From NCBI GenBank assembly GCA_003640385.1, contig RCAB01000142.1, forward strand, positions 62,001 to 126,000: a DNA stretch of 64,000 nt. Direction: 5' to 3'. Positions 51,501-64,000 of the stretch are shown piece after piece (position 1 is the first letter of the stretch; every line of letters starts with the position of its first letter). Source of the stretch: Setaria digitata (lineage: Eukaryota; Nematoda; Chromadorea; Rhabditida; Setariidae). The position numbers were made by a program, and so were the translations under genes. The notes beneath the pieces are model-generated. The model was not told the origin of the DNA. It searched no databases and saw nothing but the letters and a program-made list of their open reading frames with translations.

Positions 51501-54500
51501 GCATTGATTTCTGCTCAATATACTATTAGTGATCACAGAATCACTCCAGCACATGACCTTTTTGCAAGATCGAATTATCGCTGAAGATGAAGCGATTATC
51601 GCTTAGTTAGTGCAACCTGTAACGGAGGAGCTGTCGTTCTCTTCCTAGTGCGATTATAATTCCTTCTATCATTTCTCCTGATCTTGTCAATCTCTGCTGC
51701 TATGGTTGACTTATATAGCCTGACCTTTGCTTATCTTCGAATTAATCACTGTATGATTATATCTCTTCTTTCCATTTGTCCTTAAGTATATCATAAATTT
51801 AGGATAAATAACAAATTACAAGTTACTATTGCATAAATTCTTGTTCCTGACTTTATCGATCTTTTCTCCTGTTCCCTTTACAGTAGACAATACAGTAGCC
51901 GTATACAGTAAGCTGCGCTTTCAGCGCTTTTAGATTTTTTAAAATTTATTATTAATAAGTGTAACTCTTTGCTTATGATACTATATGATATCACATTACA
52001 GAAATGATCTTATTCAATGTTTTTTTTCTTTTTTTTTTTTTTTTTTTAGCGATGAATATAAGAGGATAATGAGCGTACATAGTAAACAAATGGCAGAGTC
52101 ATGTTGCTACTGGCAAGAATATTTTCGACAAAAATCTGCCGATGTGACCACTGGTCAGCAAGTACAGGTATGACATAAAAAATTCCTATTGCTTGATAAC
52201 ATTCCACGTATAATCATCATAATACTGCATTTGATAAAATTCCGTTCTTCCACGTGGCAAGTGATTATCTTAGGTGTCACGTATAATAAAATTTTACGTG
52301 GCATATGACTACAATGGAAACATTTTGTTTTCTTTTCTTTTAAAACAAAACGTGGAAAGATGTTTTAGTTGACCACTATCAATATAAAAAAAAAAATATC
52401 CAAAGAGAAATATCAATTTACCAGTCCTTCTTTAATTCATCTTGTCAATTAGTCTTGCTGTATTCATGGTTTGTGATTTTTCATGTAAAATCTCTCACTT
52501 ATAATTTCACATATTCATCGACTGAATAATTTTCGTTCTAGATTCAGCAACCGCATGGAGTTGGTCTTACATGTCCCGCAGCATGTCCAACTTTAGTTCA
52601 ACCAATAAGAACGAAAGTACCACCACATGGTCAACCACTACCTCAAGTACCAGTTTATGGCCAACCACAACCTCAAGCAGCAGTGTATGGTCAGCCACAA
52701 ACTCAAATACCAGTGTATGGCCAGCCACAACCTGAAGTATCGGTATATGGTCAACCGCAACCTGAAGTATCGGTATATGGTCAACCACAACCTGAAGTAT
52801 CGGTATATGGTCAACCACAACCTGAAGTATCAGTATATGGCCAACCCCAACTCCAACCACCAGTTCCTGGTCGACCACAACCGCAACCACCAGTTCCTGG
52901 TCAACCACAACCCCAACCACCAGTTCCTGGTGAACCACAACCCCAACCACCAGTTCCTGGTCAGCCACAACCCCATCCTCAGCCACCAGTTCCTGGTCAG
53001 CCACAACTGCATCCCCAACCACTAGTTCCTGGCCAACCACAACCTCAAGTGCCCTTTCCTACTCAGCTACAACCTCAAATACCAGTACCTAGTCAATTTC
53101 AATTACAACCACAAGAACCAGGTAGGAACATACAGTAAAATATAAAATAGCATACATAATACATTTTAAAACATGCTTAAAGGTAATTTTACAATAAACA
53201 ATTTGATTAGTCAGATTTATAGCCTGGTCAAGTTGGTCGGAGTGGTCATTTTGTTCAGCGACCTGTGGAATTGGTATGATACAGCGGTATCGTATTTGTA
53301 ATATAGGACAATGCCAGGGTGAAAACGTTGAATGGCGTACGTGTGATCAAGTGGTTCCTTGCGTAACAAGCTGGGCTGAATGGACACCATGGAGTACCTG
53401 CCATGGTATCTGTCAATTTTAAATCTATCACCACCTGATAGCCGACTCTTGAGGATGAATGAATATTTGCAAATAATAAACAAAAATCATTTGTTTTTCT
53501 CATTTTTTCTCCCAATAAACTTATAAATATTTGCAGTTATAAATATCAGCACACACATTACGTCTTTCATATTCTTAACAATTCAATTATAAATAATAAA
53601 GATTTTTCAATAAAAAAAAATTCAAATTTTGAAATGTAATAAGAAAATATTCTGTAAATAATTTCATTTATAAAATCTCTCTCATCCATTAGTTTATTTA
53701 TTTATTTATTTTTGTTAAAAATAGCGTGAACTATTTTAAGCAACATGTGGAAGGGGTGAAATGACAAGATCACGATACTGTTTTCTTGGCGAGGGCTACT
53801 GTGATGGTCGTGATCATGAGGTACGATATTTTCTCATTTCATTTTGCGTTAATTTAACAACCAGTTATTTTTCTTTCTGTCGATCATAAAAAGCTTATTC
53901 CAAACATTTATCATAAAAGTGAAATAAAATGAATAGAAATAATAGTCATGATAAAAATTTTAAAAAGCTAATAAATTTGAAATTCCTACAAAGTTCTTCT
54001 TCTTTTCATAACAAAGTAGTGAAAATAAACTTCATAAGTAGAAAATTAATATTTTTATCACTTAGATTTCTATCAAAGAGAAACTACTATTTCGCTATGA
54101 GCGAGTTAAAATTTATCTTCCTAAGTCAGCAAAATTTTTCATAATTCTTCGACAAATTTCATCCGTAATCAGTTACTTAAATTGTGTTTCATAAAAAAAA
54201 AAAACAGGTAAGCCATTGTCGATTTGCACATTAAACTTGACAACATTTAGTTCATGCCAATTGTTAGTATCACAACAAATTCCAAAGATCCTATACAAAC
54301 ATTCGGATATCATATCATACTAGGTTAAAGGTGCATCAAGGCTTCCAATATTGTACTTAGGTGAAGGATACTGTATAGACTTTTGATATAGCACATGCTA
54401 TATAGACACCAGATTAATTTGCAGCATTCCGATAGGAAAGACACCAAACTAATTTCAAATATTTCACTATGCTATAATGGTATTGCAGTTGTAGCAGTTA

Positions 54501-57500
54501 GCAACACTATAACATATAGTAACCAATTTGCAATATTATATTATTACCATGGAGTACTGTATCAGTTTCCAGTATCTTACAGTATTTGGGAATAGTTCAG
54601 TGTTAATTAAAAGAAAAGAAATGTTTCAAATTTACAGGTGACATATTGTGAGACATTGCCATGCCCGGGATGGAATCAATGGGAATCATGGTCGTACTGT
54701 TCGACAACTTGTGGTCCTGGTACTAGAAGACGTACACGCATTTGTGGTGGCGATAATTGCGTTGGTTGGGATGTTAATTATTTTCATAGCTAATTAATTT
54801 TATTTTTATAAGTTGATAAAATATGTTTAAATTTTCTTTTTTTTTTTTGCTGTAGTTTTTTTTCTTCCTATATTTACTGATCCTGAAATTTATCCATTTA
54901 CCATTTGGAATCATTTTTTTTCTCTTTTCCTTTTCTTTCTTTCTTTTTTTTTTTTTTTTTTTTTTACATTCCTTTAACTGTACTTCAGATATTCAGTTGC
55001 TAGATAAAAAATTTTTGAAATTAAATTTGCTTTTTTTTTTCTTTCTTATCGTTGATGGATTATTTAAAAGAAATTCATTGAAATTACTGAAATAATTTAG
55101 CTTACAGGGAGTGCGTTTGAAGAGAGTAAGTGTTATCAGGAGGAATGTGACGAATGGTCAGAATGGCAGGAATGGTCAGCTTGTTCAGTATCATGCGGTC
55201 AAGGGGTCATCATCAGAGAACGTGTTTGCATGGGACATAGTTGCATCGGTTTAATTATATTTATAAATAGTTATATTAATTATATCATATTGTGTCAGTT
55301 CAATTAAATTAAATAATATTATATTGATCACTAAATTATATTATATTAATTATATTCATAAAATTTATAAATTAATTTTTGATAAAATTTGAAAATGCTA
55401 TCTAAAATGAAGCATATATGATTTTAATAATTTCTCTCTAAAATTTCTCATTTAAATGCAATTAATATAGTCCTAATGTATTCAATGTGCAAATGCTTCA
55501 TTTTTTTGAAAACTTTTCATCTTTATCATTTTAATTTGTAATTAAAAAATTAATTTAAGGTGAAAGTAGTGAGCAGAATATATGTGTGGAGCATGCATGC
55601 TCAACATGGCAAGAATGGGGCGAATGGTCGGTATGTTCCGCAGAGTGTAATTTTGGAATATCAATTCGTAAACGATTATGTCATGGTAGTTTTTGTCCCG
55701 GTAAGTTTATTTTTAGCTCTTTGAGTTTTACTAATAAAAGTGAAATGAGAAAGTTTAGAAAAAAACAAATTATTTCGAAATTTTTGAATGAAAAAAAAAA
55801 AAGAAACAACAAAAATTAAAGAAGGCTGTTAATAAGGTTAATTAATTAAATTATTTTTAATAACATTTAAAAATTGAAGGAAATAAAATTAAATTAATAA
55901 ATTTGAATGAAGTGATGGAAGAAGAGATTACAATTTTCTTATCTTATCAAAAAAAAAAAAAAAGGTAAACGAGTGGAGGTGATGCAATGTCATTCGGGTC
56001 GATGTCCAACGTGGTCCACTTGGCAGGAATGGTCCGAATGTTCGGTAACCTGTGGTAATGGAATACGACAACGGTATCGAAGCTGTATCGGTGGTAAATG
56101 TTCAGGAAATGCCGAGGTTTGTTTGGTGATATCATTTATTGATAGCAACAATGAATACGGTAGAAAAGTTTTGGCTAATGCAAATTCTCTCTTCGTAATA
56201 TTTGAAGTATTAATTAAATTATTAGAATTTTAGGAAAAGTTATGTGGAAAAAAGTTATTATGTAACATAAAAGTTTGATAGTTTTATGTTATTTGCTTGA
56301 TGCTATAAATGTGACAATAATATCAAAACTTCTTTTACAAATTAGAGAATTAAATTGAAATTGATTTCGGAAATAATCATGGAGCAAGATGATAGCTTCA
56401 GAAGTTTCGAATACAACAAATCCAAAATACCATCATCTCAATGTATTGTTAATTAACAGTGATAAGCAAATTAATAAGTCAGTGATAAAATGTGGTGTTT
56501 AAATTGTTTTTTGAAAATATTGCTACAAGAAAATAATATCACACATTGACTGAATAAAAGTTTTAGGCAAAGTCGGGGGAAAAAAAAACATTTCTATCTC
56601 TTACTTATCTTTAATCATTGATAAACAAACTGATTGCGTTGCCTAAATTGTTTATAAAAAATTACCATAACAGAAGATAATTTTTCAAGTTTCAAATAAA
56701 ATTGGTAAAGAAAAAAAGAGCACCATCTTCATCTCTCACATATCGTGCAATCAGATGATAAGGAAACTGATATGATAAGCATCAGCTATTTTAGGAGATT
56801 GAATATTGCGATAGTGAGGTAAGTTGTGCGCAATGGACAGCATGGACAGCCTGGTCGAAATGTAATCAAGAATGTGGTATTGGCGAGCGAATACGACATC
56901 GAGAATGTTCATATACGGGTGAATTAGCTGATGGTTGTGTTGGCCATAAAACGGTATAAAATTTAATTTAAGCTTCCCTAATTAAAATTTCATAATTAAC
57001 AGATTTTTGTGCTAGCACTAATTAGCGAATGCTATAATGTTTCTTATTTTATATGATATTAAGAGAATGCTCAGAATTTAACAAAAATTATTCAATCTTT
57101 TATGAACTATTTTAAAATCATCTAATTATTAATTGCGCTATATTTTTGTCTTATGAGCTGATCATTTCCACTTTAATCAATTCATTAATGTTTAAAAAAA
57201 AATTTTTCCTCAGTCTTTCTTCTTTTTTTTTCCTCAATTTTTTCCTCAGCTTTTTTTTAAGAAACAATCCTATTTTAATTTAGATTCCCATATGTTTGAT
57301 AATGAAAATTCAAAATTAATTATTCGAAGCTATCGCATATCTTTATCTTTTTTGTAATTAAAAAACAAAATGAATTTGAACTATCATGTTAGATTAATTC
57401 ATGACTTTAGATTTGCAGAATGTAATTACTTAAATTCAACATTCCTGGGAATTTATGAATTTCATTTAAATTTTATCAAATTTGAAACGTCGATTACTAC

Positions 57501-59083
57501 CATTATTCACTACTACATTTTATTGTGTTTCTTTTCCCTTAATTAAAATAACTAGTCTCGGCAGTGCATTTAACCACTTACTGCTTGACAAATAGCTAAT
57601 TATTGAAGGATAGAAAGTTAATTAGCACCAGTGTTACAAGAAATCCACTTCTTTAAATTTTCCTCCTTTTTCCGGTCCTTGTCTGATTTATTGCTACTAC
57701 TGTAGCAGCATATATGAAGTTTTCAGGAAAGCGCGATATGCCTTAGACAGTTGTGCTGCGAATGGACCGCTTGGACAAGTTGGACACCATGCAGTCATAG
57801 ATGTGGTACTGGACGTAGTTCAAGAACTAAAATGTGCTTAAGACTTGGCTACGGTAAAAATTTTCAATACCATTTTCATTCTACCGTATATACTTGTGCA
57901 TAATATAAACAGAAGATTACTGTAATACAAATTAGTATAGTAGAAATTTGATCATGCATGAGCAATGACCGCATTTATGTGTATGAATGGATACAGTAAA
58001 TTGTACTTGCAGAACGGGATGATTTAACCTGTACCGGACAATGTTATGGCGATTATCGTGAAGATAAGATTTGCAGTGAACAGATATGTCCAACATCTGT
58101 TTATCCGCCGCCATGCATACCTGGTACTGGACCTTATTATCCATCCGGTCTGTATCCTACACCAAGCGTACCTGGTGCTACTCTGATACCAGGCAAAATT
58201 AGCCATTTTCCTGCGCCCTGCTTACCTGGTCCCGGTATAACCGGTTATATTCCATCACTCTCTCCATCTATTGTTCCGGGTCACATTCCTTCACCTAGTA
58301 TTTCCAGTTTTCCGTCTGTACCATCTGGCTACGTTTCGCCTCCAACTGACGGCCTTGCGCCTTCAGAGCCCGGTTTTGCTACAGCACCTCCCGGCTTCGC
58401 TCCTCCAGCTCCCGGTTACGTCACGCCACCTCCTGGCTACGCTCCTCCAGCTCCCGGTTACGTCACGCCACCTCCTGGCTACGCTCCTTCAGCTCCCGGT
58501 TACGTCACGCCACCTCCTGGCTATGCTCCTTCAGCTCCCGGTTACGTTACGCCACCTCCCGGCTACGCTCCTCCAGCTCCTGTTTCCGTCACGGCAGGTT
58601 ATGTCCCTGCACAATCTGGCTATATTCCCGCACTACCCGGTCATATTCCTGCACCATCCGGTCATATTCCTGCACCACCTGGTTACATTCCTGCACTACC
58701 TGGTTATCTCCCTGCACCTTCCGGTTACATTGCTGCACCCAATATTTTTATCGGAGTTAAGTGTCATTGGACTGAATGGAGTCAGTGGTCAACATGTGAA
58801 AAGACATGCTCTCACCATATGAAACGTCGATTCAGGTAAGTTGCGTAGGATTTCCGTTTTTAATCACTCATAAATTTTCACTGGATGAGTAATTTCAGCA
58901 ATAATTTCTTGTAAATTTCAATTAATTAGCGGAAATAAATTTCAAAGTAATCTGATAATTGTAAAATGTTGCAATTTTCTTTTTTTTTTCTTTAGAAATT
59001 GCTTCGGAGAAGATGATTGCACATGTTCTGGTGATGGACAGGAATTTTTGGACTGTTTACTGCCGCCAGAATGTAAAATTTAA
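45512..59083 (+). CDS. Secreted multi-thrombospondin type 1 repeat protein with PAN-like head
   Basis: Nineteen exons in phase: 45512-45596, 48201-48316, 49066-49198, 49933-50009, 50357-50504, 50809-50880, 51157-51334, 52050-52167, 52542-53121, 53223-53405, 53741-53820, 54638-54764, 55108-55248, 55560-55700, 55965-56116, 56795-56953, 57727-57853, 58013-58835, 58996-59083 (1175 aa). A signal peptide (residues about 1-28) leads to a Cys-rich PAN/apple-like domain (about 68-186). TSP1 repeat 1 is at about 198-230 (WSAWSECSV). A Gln/Pro-rich linker (about 325-502) follows. Eight tandem TSP1 repeats occupy 503-872 (for example [12 protein letters not shown]). A Pro/Gly/Tyr linker follows, and then a tenth TSP1 repeat and a Cys-rich end. 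There is no membrane segment, so the product is probably secreted or matrix-bound. WxxW and CxxTCG motifs predict C-mannose and O-fucose. I do not recognise a named orthologue. Exon 15 follows a poly-A run, an odd acceptor. Confidence 0.92.
52620..53120 (+). repeat. In-frame [10 protein letters not shown] / [10 protein letters not shown] repeat region
   Basis: This is the Gln/Pro linker of the TSP1 protein. It contains near-identical 30-base units (clearest at 52741-52770, 52771-52800 and 52801-52830) encoding [10 protein letters not shown], followed by [14 protein letters not shown] units. The complementary strand is also open over much of this region, a by-product of the repeat. Confidence 0.92.
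58411..58578 (+). repeat. Four 42-base repeats encoding [14 protein letters not shown]
   Basis: Units start at 58411, 58453, 58495 and 58537. They are followed by looser 10-12-residue units of the GHIPAP/GYIPAL type, up to about 58740. The repeat is much more GC-rich than the rest of the gene. Confidence 0.92.
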
Positions 59084-61861
59084 AACTTTGTTAAATTTCA
59101 TTTCAACTAACAGTACTGTTTGTTTTGAATTCTGATGGAGAAGCTTCATAATTAAAAATTTTTGTTAACTTCGCTGTAAAACTAGCCCAGCAACTTTCAC
59201 TTTTTCATTTCTCTTTCCAACATTCTTAGATTCTATTAATTTTTAGTTACAAATTAACTGTGTGGTTGAAAATTACAAAACAGAAATTTGGAAAATTTTT
59301 CATCGCAAGCAAAAATTGTTTCATGGAAATTTAAACAGTTTCACTGAAATTAACGACAAATTTTTAATCTTAGATTCATTTGACAAAAAAAAGAAAAAAA
59401 AAAAAAAGGGAGGATTGATAATCTATCATTACATTATTTTTTATTACTGAATTTGCTCAAAAAAGAGGAAAAGTTGAGAAAAAATTTCTGAAATTTCACT
59501 ATAATACATACAGCTCAATTTAAAATTATGCTTTATTCCACTATACGTATACTGCCACTGTGTTCAATAATAAAATGTTTTATTGATGTTTTTTTTTTTT
59601 TCCCCGCACATAACTCATATAAATCACAAAAAAAATTTTTCAAATTTACAAATAAATCAATTTACTACTTTCCACTAAATTTTTACCTCTACAGGTGTAA
59701 TACTTAGTTGTGATGCCGAAAAAGAAAAAACACTAGACAAAGAAAATAAGTTAAAACTTTTGAAATTATCATAGTAGGAAGAAAAGTCAATTCAATAATC
59801 CCAAAATTCTTCCGGAAAAAATTAGTATATCAAAGATTATCTTCCATATCTTTAAAATTCGGAAAAAAAAAAGAGGAAGGAAAAATTTAATTTTCCGCAG
59901 AAGGAAATAATTGAATTCCATTAGATTCATGTACATAAATTAAAAATTTTCTCTTATGGGCAACAAAATTTCATTTCACCAACAAGAATGGATTAATTAG
60001 CTAAGCCTACTTCATGTCATATTTGATTTAGGAATTTCAAGAGGACTACTCATTGAGAATGTATAAACTAAATAATTCAACTACAAGTTTCTTTTGATAT
60101 AATTATTCAATTCATTTGAAATATTTTATACTGGTGACTGCGAAATAACTGTGCGAAAACTGTAAAATGCTTACGGTAAAATCATCGCAAGTGATTACGG
60201 TGTGTTGTAAAAATATTTACTGCAACAAATACAACACGATCATGGAAAAATTAAATTTTCAGCACAAATCATACCATGATTGCTAATTGTATTTTCAATT
60301 TAGCATTAATTTTATCATCTATATTTTTGTGGAATTTAAATTTTCACTAGCGACGATTTGTTATCTACGGAAATAGTTGTTACTTACAGTAAAAGAAATC
60401 CTTGCTTACGATATTCATGGTTGTTTATTTATTCCGATTTTTATCGCAACATTTAAGATTCCAAAACTTTGAAATCTTACTATCTAAATTCCAATTCCAA
60501 AGTGAACCATTAAAATTGCCCTGAAATCAAAATTCATTCTTTTATATCAATTATCCTTATTCTGGATGAAATGTACTAGAAGATTACATCAACAACACAT
60601 GAGCTATTACTGTTATCAACTTTGTCGATTGCGAGAGGTAATGCTAATATTTTGCATGCTATTTGTTACTGTCAGCATGCTTATCATAATTATGCTAACT
60701 ATAAGAATAGTTATAAATAAGCACCATTAAATATATTATGTATTAAGAAAGCAAAAAACAAAAAAAAAAACACAAATATTCATTTATTATTATCATTGCT
60801 TTTGATGCCAAAAGTGACGTTAATGAAATGATTATCACTACCGTATAAAATATTCTCGAAGGATATACCGTAACTACAACAGATAATAATGACATAATAA
60901 TGTGTACGTATCACCTAGAAGGCATAAACGAAATGAGAATTGCTTGTAATACACAAAGAAAGATATTTACAGAATTGCAAGCATTTTTTATAATTTTTAT
61001 TAAGAAACAATTGATTTTCCAATAATTTTTAATTATTTGCCATCTCATTTTGCTTTTTTTCTGACAAAAATAAGGAGGAAAAAGGGAATAAAATGAATTC
61101 ATATTTGAAGTTTGATTCTTTATTTTTCTTTTTCCATTCCTCATTTAAACGAAAGAAAAATCATAAAAATAAGCTATGATGAATGATTGAAACTTATCAG
61201 TTAGATCATTAATAATTATGTAACCTGTGCTGACTTGTAAAATTAAATTAGTTGTGATTAAATTAAGAACAAAAAGATAAAAACAACGATTAAATGATTA
61301 TGACTTGTTAATTTTCATGTAGTGATCACAACGTGATTGATTAACGCTTATCATAATTAGAATTTTTTTTTTTAATCAACATTGCTTCAACTGATAAACT
61401 CATAAACTATCATAACTAAAATAGTGATCCATTTTAGAATGTTCGGAGATATTTTGTTAATGGCTGTAAAAAATTTTAATAAAACATGGAAAATATTTCT
61501 CTGCTAGGCAACATGTAATTATGATATCATTTATCAACGAAAATGATAACGTTATCAGAAATATATGTGTGGTATATTTTGAACAAAAAATATAAATAGG
61601 CAATAGAAAATGAAACGATAACGAGAAAAAAAAAAAAAAAAACAAATCAAAATGGAAGACAGAGAAATGTTACACTAATTAGAAAAAAAGAAAAAATAAA
61701 GAAACGAAACGAAAACAAAGAGCATTTTTGTTTTATTAATTGCCTTAATTACTGCTATTATTTCGTAAATAAGTATGCCAGTAGGATACATTTTCCGGTA
61801 AATTGATTCTTTTTCAAATTGGATTTTTAAACTAGGATTCGTCTTCTATCAAAAAATTTTC
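59084..61861. other. Intergenic region, no gene seen
   Basis: 2.8 kb of AT-rich sequence between convergent genes (the TSP1 protein on plus and the edge gene on minus). Open frames are short and of low complexity. Confidence 0.5.
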
Positions 61862-62013
61862 TCACCTGTTCGTTAAGAAATAACTGAAATTGAGACAAAT
61901 CATATTTAGTAAGTAAGTAAGCGGTTATACTGCTTAAATAATTCAAAGAAATTGGAAAAATTAAAAAGAAAAATTTTAGGAAAAGATTAATTGATATATA
62001 TCAATTAATCTAA

Positions 62014-62059
<46 letters not shown>

Positions 62060-63599
62060 NAAATTTTTTTTTGACAAATTTTCATCTTTATCTTAATTTG
62101 AAATGAGCATATCATTAGAATAGAAATATGCCATAAATTTTTTAATTATATCGTTGAGTAATGGTAATCTATGAAAGTACAATGGAACAGAACAATTAAT
62201 TTACAATGAATTGCGGTAAATTTCTCAATTAATGAGGGAAAGATCGAAAACTTTCATTGAATTTGTGTAAGAAATCACTGCTCATAGCCATGCAACGTAA
62301 TTGAAAATTCTTTCTCAAATCAGGCCTAAAATAATTTTCAATATATTGTATCGATGACTTAGGCAATTAAACCTAAGTTTTTTTTTTTCCATTAACTGAT
62401 TACTTTTATTTTGATAAAATTAAAGAGAATGTTGAAATTGCTACAACCTTTGACACTTTTTTTTTTTGATAACTTTCATCATTTAAGAGAAATTGAATTT
62501 GATTAATTGCTAATTAGCTTCTTTAGCTTAATTTACTACTATAATTTTGTTATTTTATTTTGCTAATTCAATTCCAATGTCAAAAATACCATTTCAACTA
62601 GACAGGAAAGAATTGGTATTTTTTCATAATTTTGGAAATATTTGCAAAACATATCATCTTGAAGACAGATAGAAAAAAATTTTCCAAAAATAAAAAATAA
62701 AAAAAAAAAATAACGATGAAATTTGCACCTTTATTTCATAATTAAAATAATTAAATATTATTATAATTACAAAATAAATAAATTATGAATTATAAAAAAA
62801 AAATTATAAAATTATAAAAAATTACAAAATTATAATTATAAATTATTAAAAATTATTAAAAAATTATAAAAAAGATATAAATGAAATGATTAAAATAATA
62901 AAACTTTTCCTTATTTTTATAATATTTGCTATCTGCAGTTAAAATATCGTAAATTTGCATAGAAAGTATGATAGCATAAATTACTTTGTAATATTTTTAA
63001 AAATTACTTAACCTTTTTAAAAAAATCATCCTTTCCTCAATTTCCGGTGCAATTTCTGCTGGTGTTTCGACAACCTCCAATGTTGCATCGGTACTTGGCC
63101 GTGGCATTACCTCAGTATACGGAAATACCTGAAATGAAATAAAATGCTGAAGATTATAGTAATTAACATTATCAATTGAATCTTTTAATTGTACTTCATA
63201 AGGTTTAGAAAAAAAAAAAAAAAAATGCCTAATAAGATGATGTATTTTCTCTATCTATAATTATTGCAATTTAATTTCATTAGCAAGATTTTAATATTTT
63301 GCCATAAATAGTAATTAAATTGCTATAATTTTATTAAACTACTGCTAATACTTTCAACCGAAATAATTTACATCGATTACTTTTAAATTTATTACAAAAA
63401 ATCTTTTTTTTTTTTATTTTATCACAGAAATAAAAGAAAAGGAAAAAGGAAGAAATGCTAACATTGATTCTGCTATCAGGACTACTGTTTATGGAAATCC
63501 TTAATTGTGTATTATTCCAGGATGATGAACCTGTTGGAATCCATTCCTCGATTGTCTGGTGAACTACGCGAACTGACGTACGATCACGTGATAACACCT
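61862..63599 (-). CDS. Unrecognised gene, 3' part (5' end outside or unresolved)
   Basis: Three exons fit in phase: 63599-63463, 63128-63013, 61883-61862 with stop TGA. The readable product is about 90 aa. It starts VLSRDRTSVRVVHQTIEEW, continues VFPYTEVMPRPSTDATLEV, is acidic (VETPAEIAPEIEERM), and ends SYFLTNR. Acceptors are TTCCAG, TTTCAG and TTTCAG; donors are GTTAGC and GTTAAG. I do not recognise the family. More 5' exons must exist. An open minus-strand segment at about 63893-64000 (DKLWSRIRSASDVSNFLRTE) may be one, but its donor is unclear. The short last exon is the weakest part of the model. Confidence 0.45.
61985..62060. repeat. TA microsatellite with flanking palindrome, ends at an N
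   Basis: TTAATTGATATATATCAATTAA is a perfect palindrome (from about 61988). It is followed by a TA run to 62059 and an N at 62060. It lies in the last intron of the edge gene model. Confidence 0.9.
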
Positions 63600-64000
63600 C
63601 TGGAATTTTAAATAAATGTATCTAAAGTGAGGAGTAATTTAACTCATATGAATTTCATGATGTAATAATACTGAAATTTGTTAAAAGTTTAAAATAATTG
63701 CCTATTAACAATTTGTTATCAAAAATAATCAAAATTGCTGATAATTCTCATATACTGATGAAGTATTTTAAAAAAAAATCAGACAAAATAAACAATTAAT
63801 CTTTTGGATAATTCTATTCGTTAAAATGCACTCAAAACATTAATCAGATATTTCAAAAACAAGCAAAAAAANAATTAAAAAGTTATTCACTGAAGTGAAC
63901 GATGATAATTTTCAGTTCGTAGAAAATTCGACACATCACTGGCTGATCTAATTCTTGACCATAATTTATCATAAACTAATCCTAATTCACTAATTAAAAT

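Noticed and set aside
52567..53040. Long minus-strand open frame (157 aa) with repeated [14 protein letters not shown] units
   Set aside because: It is the antisense shadow of the 30-base Gln/Pro repeat of the TSP1 gene. The sense frame joins its neighbours in phase and carries the conserved flanking domains.
58271..58822. 183-aa plus-strand frame rich in [15 protein letters not shown] units
   Set aside because: It is a frame-shifted reading of the 42-base repeat in exon 18 of the TSP1 gene. The frame encoding [14 protein letters not shown] is the one that connects to TSP1 repeat 10.

Overview
The window looks like nuclear DNA from a parasitic, probably filarial (clade III) nematode. It is very AT-rich and full of poly-A/poly-T runs. 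Its genes have many exons, with introns of roughly 0.1-2.6 kb ending in TTTCAG-type acceptors. Several genes have a splice acceptor 0-14 bases before the ATG, as expected for spliced-leader trans-splicing. Isolated single N's (5772, 36847, 45758, 50312, 62060, 63872), mostly in or beside low-complexity sequence, indicate a draft assembly. The species is inference. The gene models come from reading-frame and splice-phase matching by eye, plus recognition of conserved families.

Layout. Seven minus-strand genes run in a row from 473 to 35651. In order of coordinate they are: a trypsin-fold serine protease homologue whose catalytic serine is alanine; a TMEM70-like mitochondrial assembly factor; a TMEM199/VMA12 V-ATPase assembly factor; a USP36/42-type ubiquitin protease (13 exons, 658 aa); a small protein with one U1-like C2H2 zinc finger and a duplicated exon; malonyl-CoA decarboxylase (12 exons, 502 aa); and the exosome cap subunit CSL4/EXOSC1.

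A compact divergent promoter (35652-36386) separates EXOSC1 from a plus-strand ZC3H3-like CCCH zinc-finger gene (36387-42202). After about 3.3 kb with only unplaced exon-like pieces comes the largest gene (45512-59083, plus). It encodes a secreted protein of about 1175 aa with a PAN-like head, ten thrombospondin type 1 repeats and two proline-rich repeat linkers. At the right edge is the 3' part of an unrecognised minus-strand gene.

Most genes are housekeeping: mitochondrial (TMEM70, MLYCD), V-ATPase assembly, ubiquitin, and RNA decay or processing (EXOSC1, ZC3H3). There is no sign that they form one pathway. The two secreted products, the pseudo-protease and the TSP1 protein, are the most distinctive parts. 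Non-coding structure worth noting includes a perfect 70-bp palindrome inside an intron, a GC-rich island at 22.1 kb, an ACGT-motif cluster at the ZC3H3 5' end, and an 86-bp direct duplication flanked by palindromes at 36.8 kb. I saw no CRISPR array, tRNA, rRNA or recognisable transposase gene.
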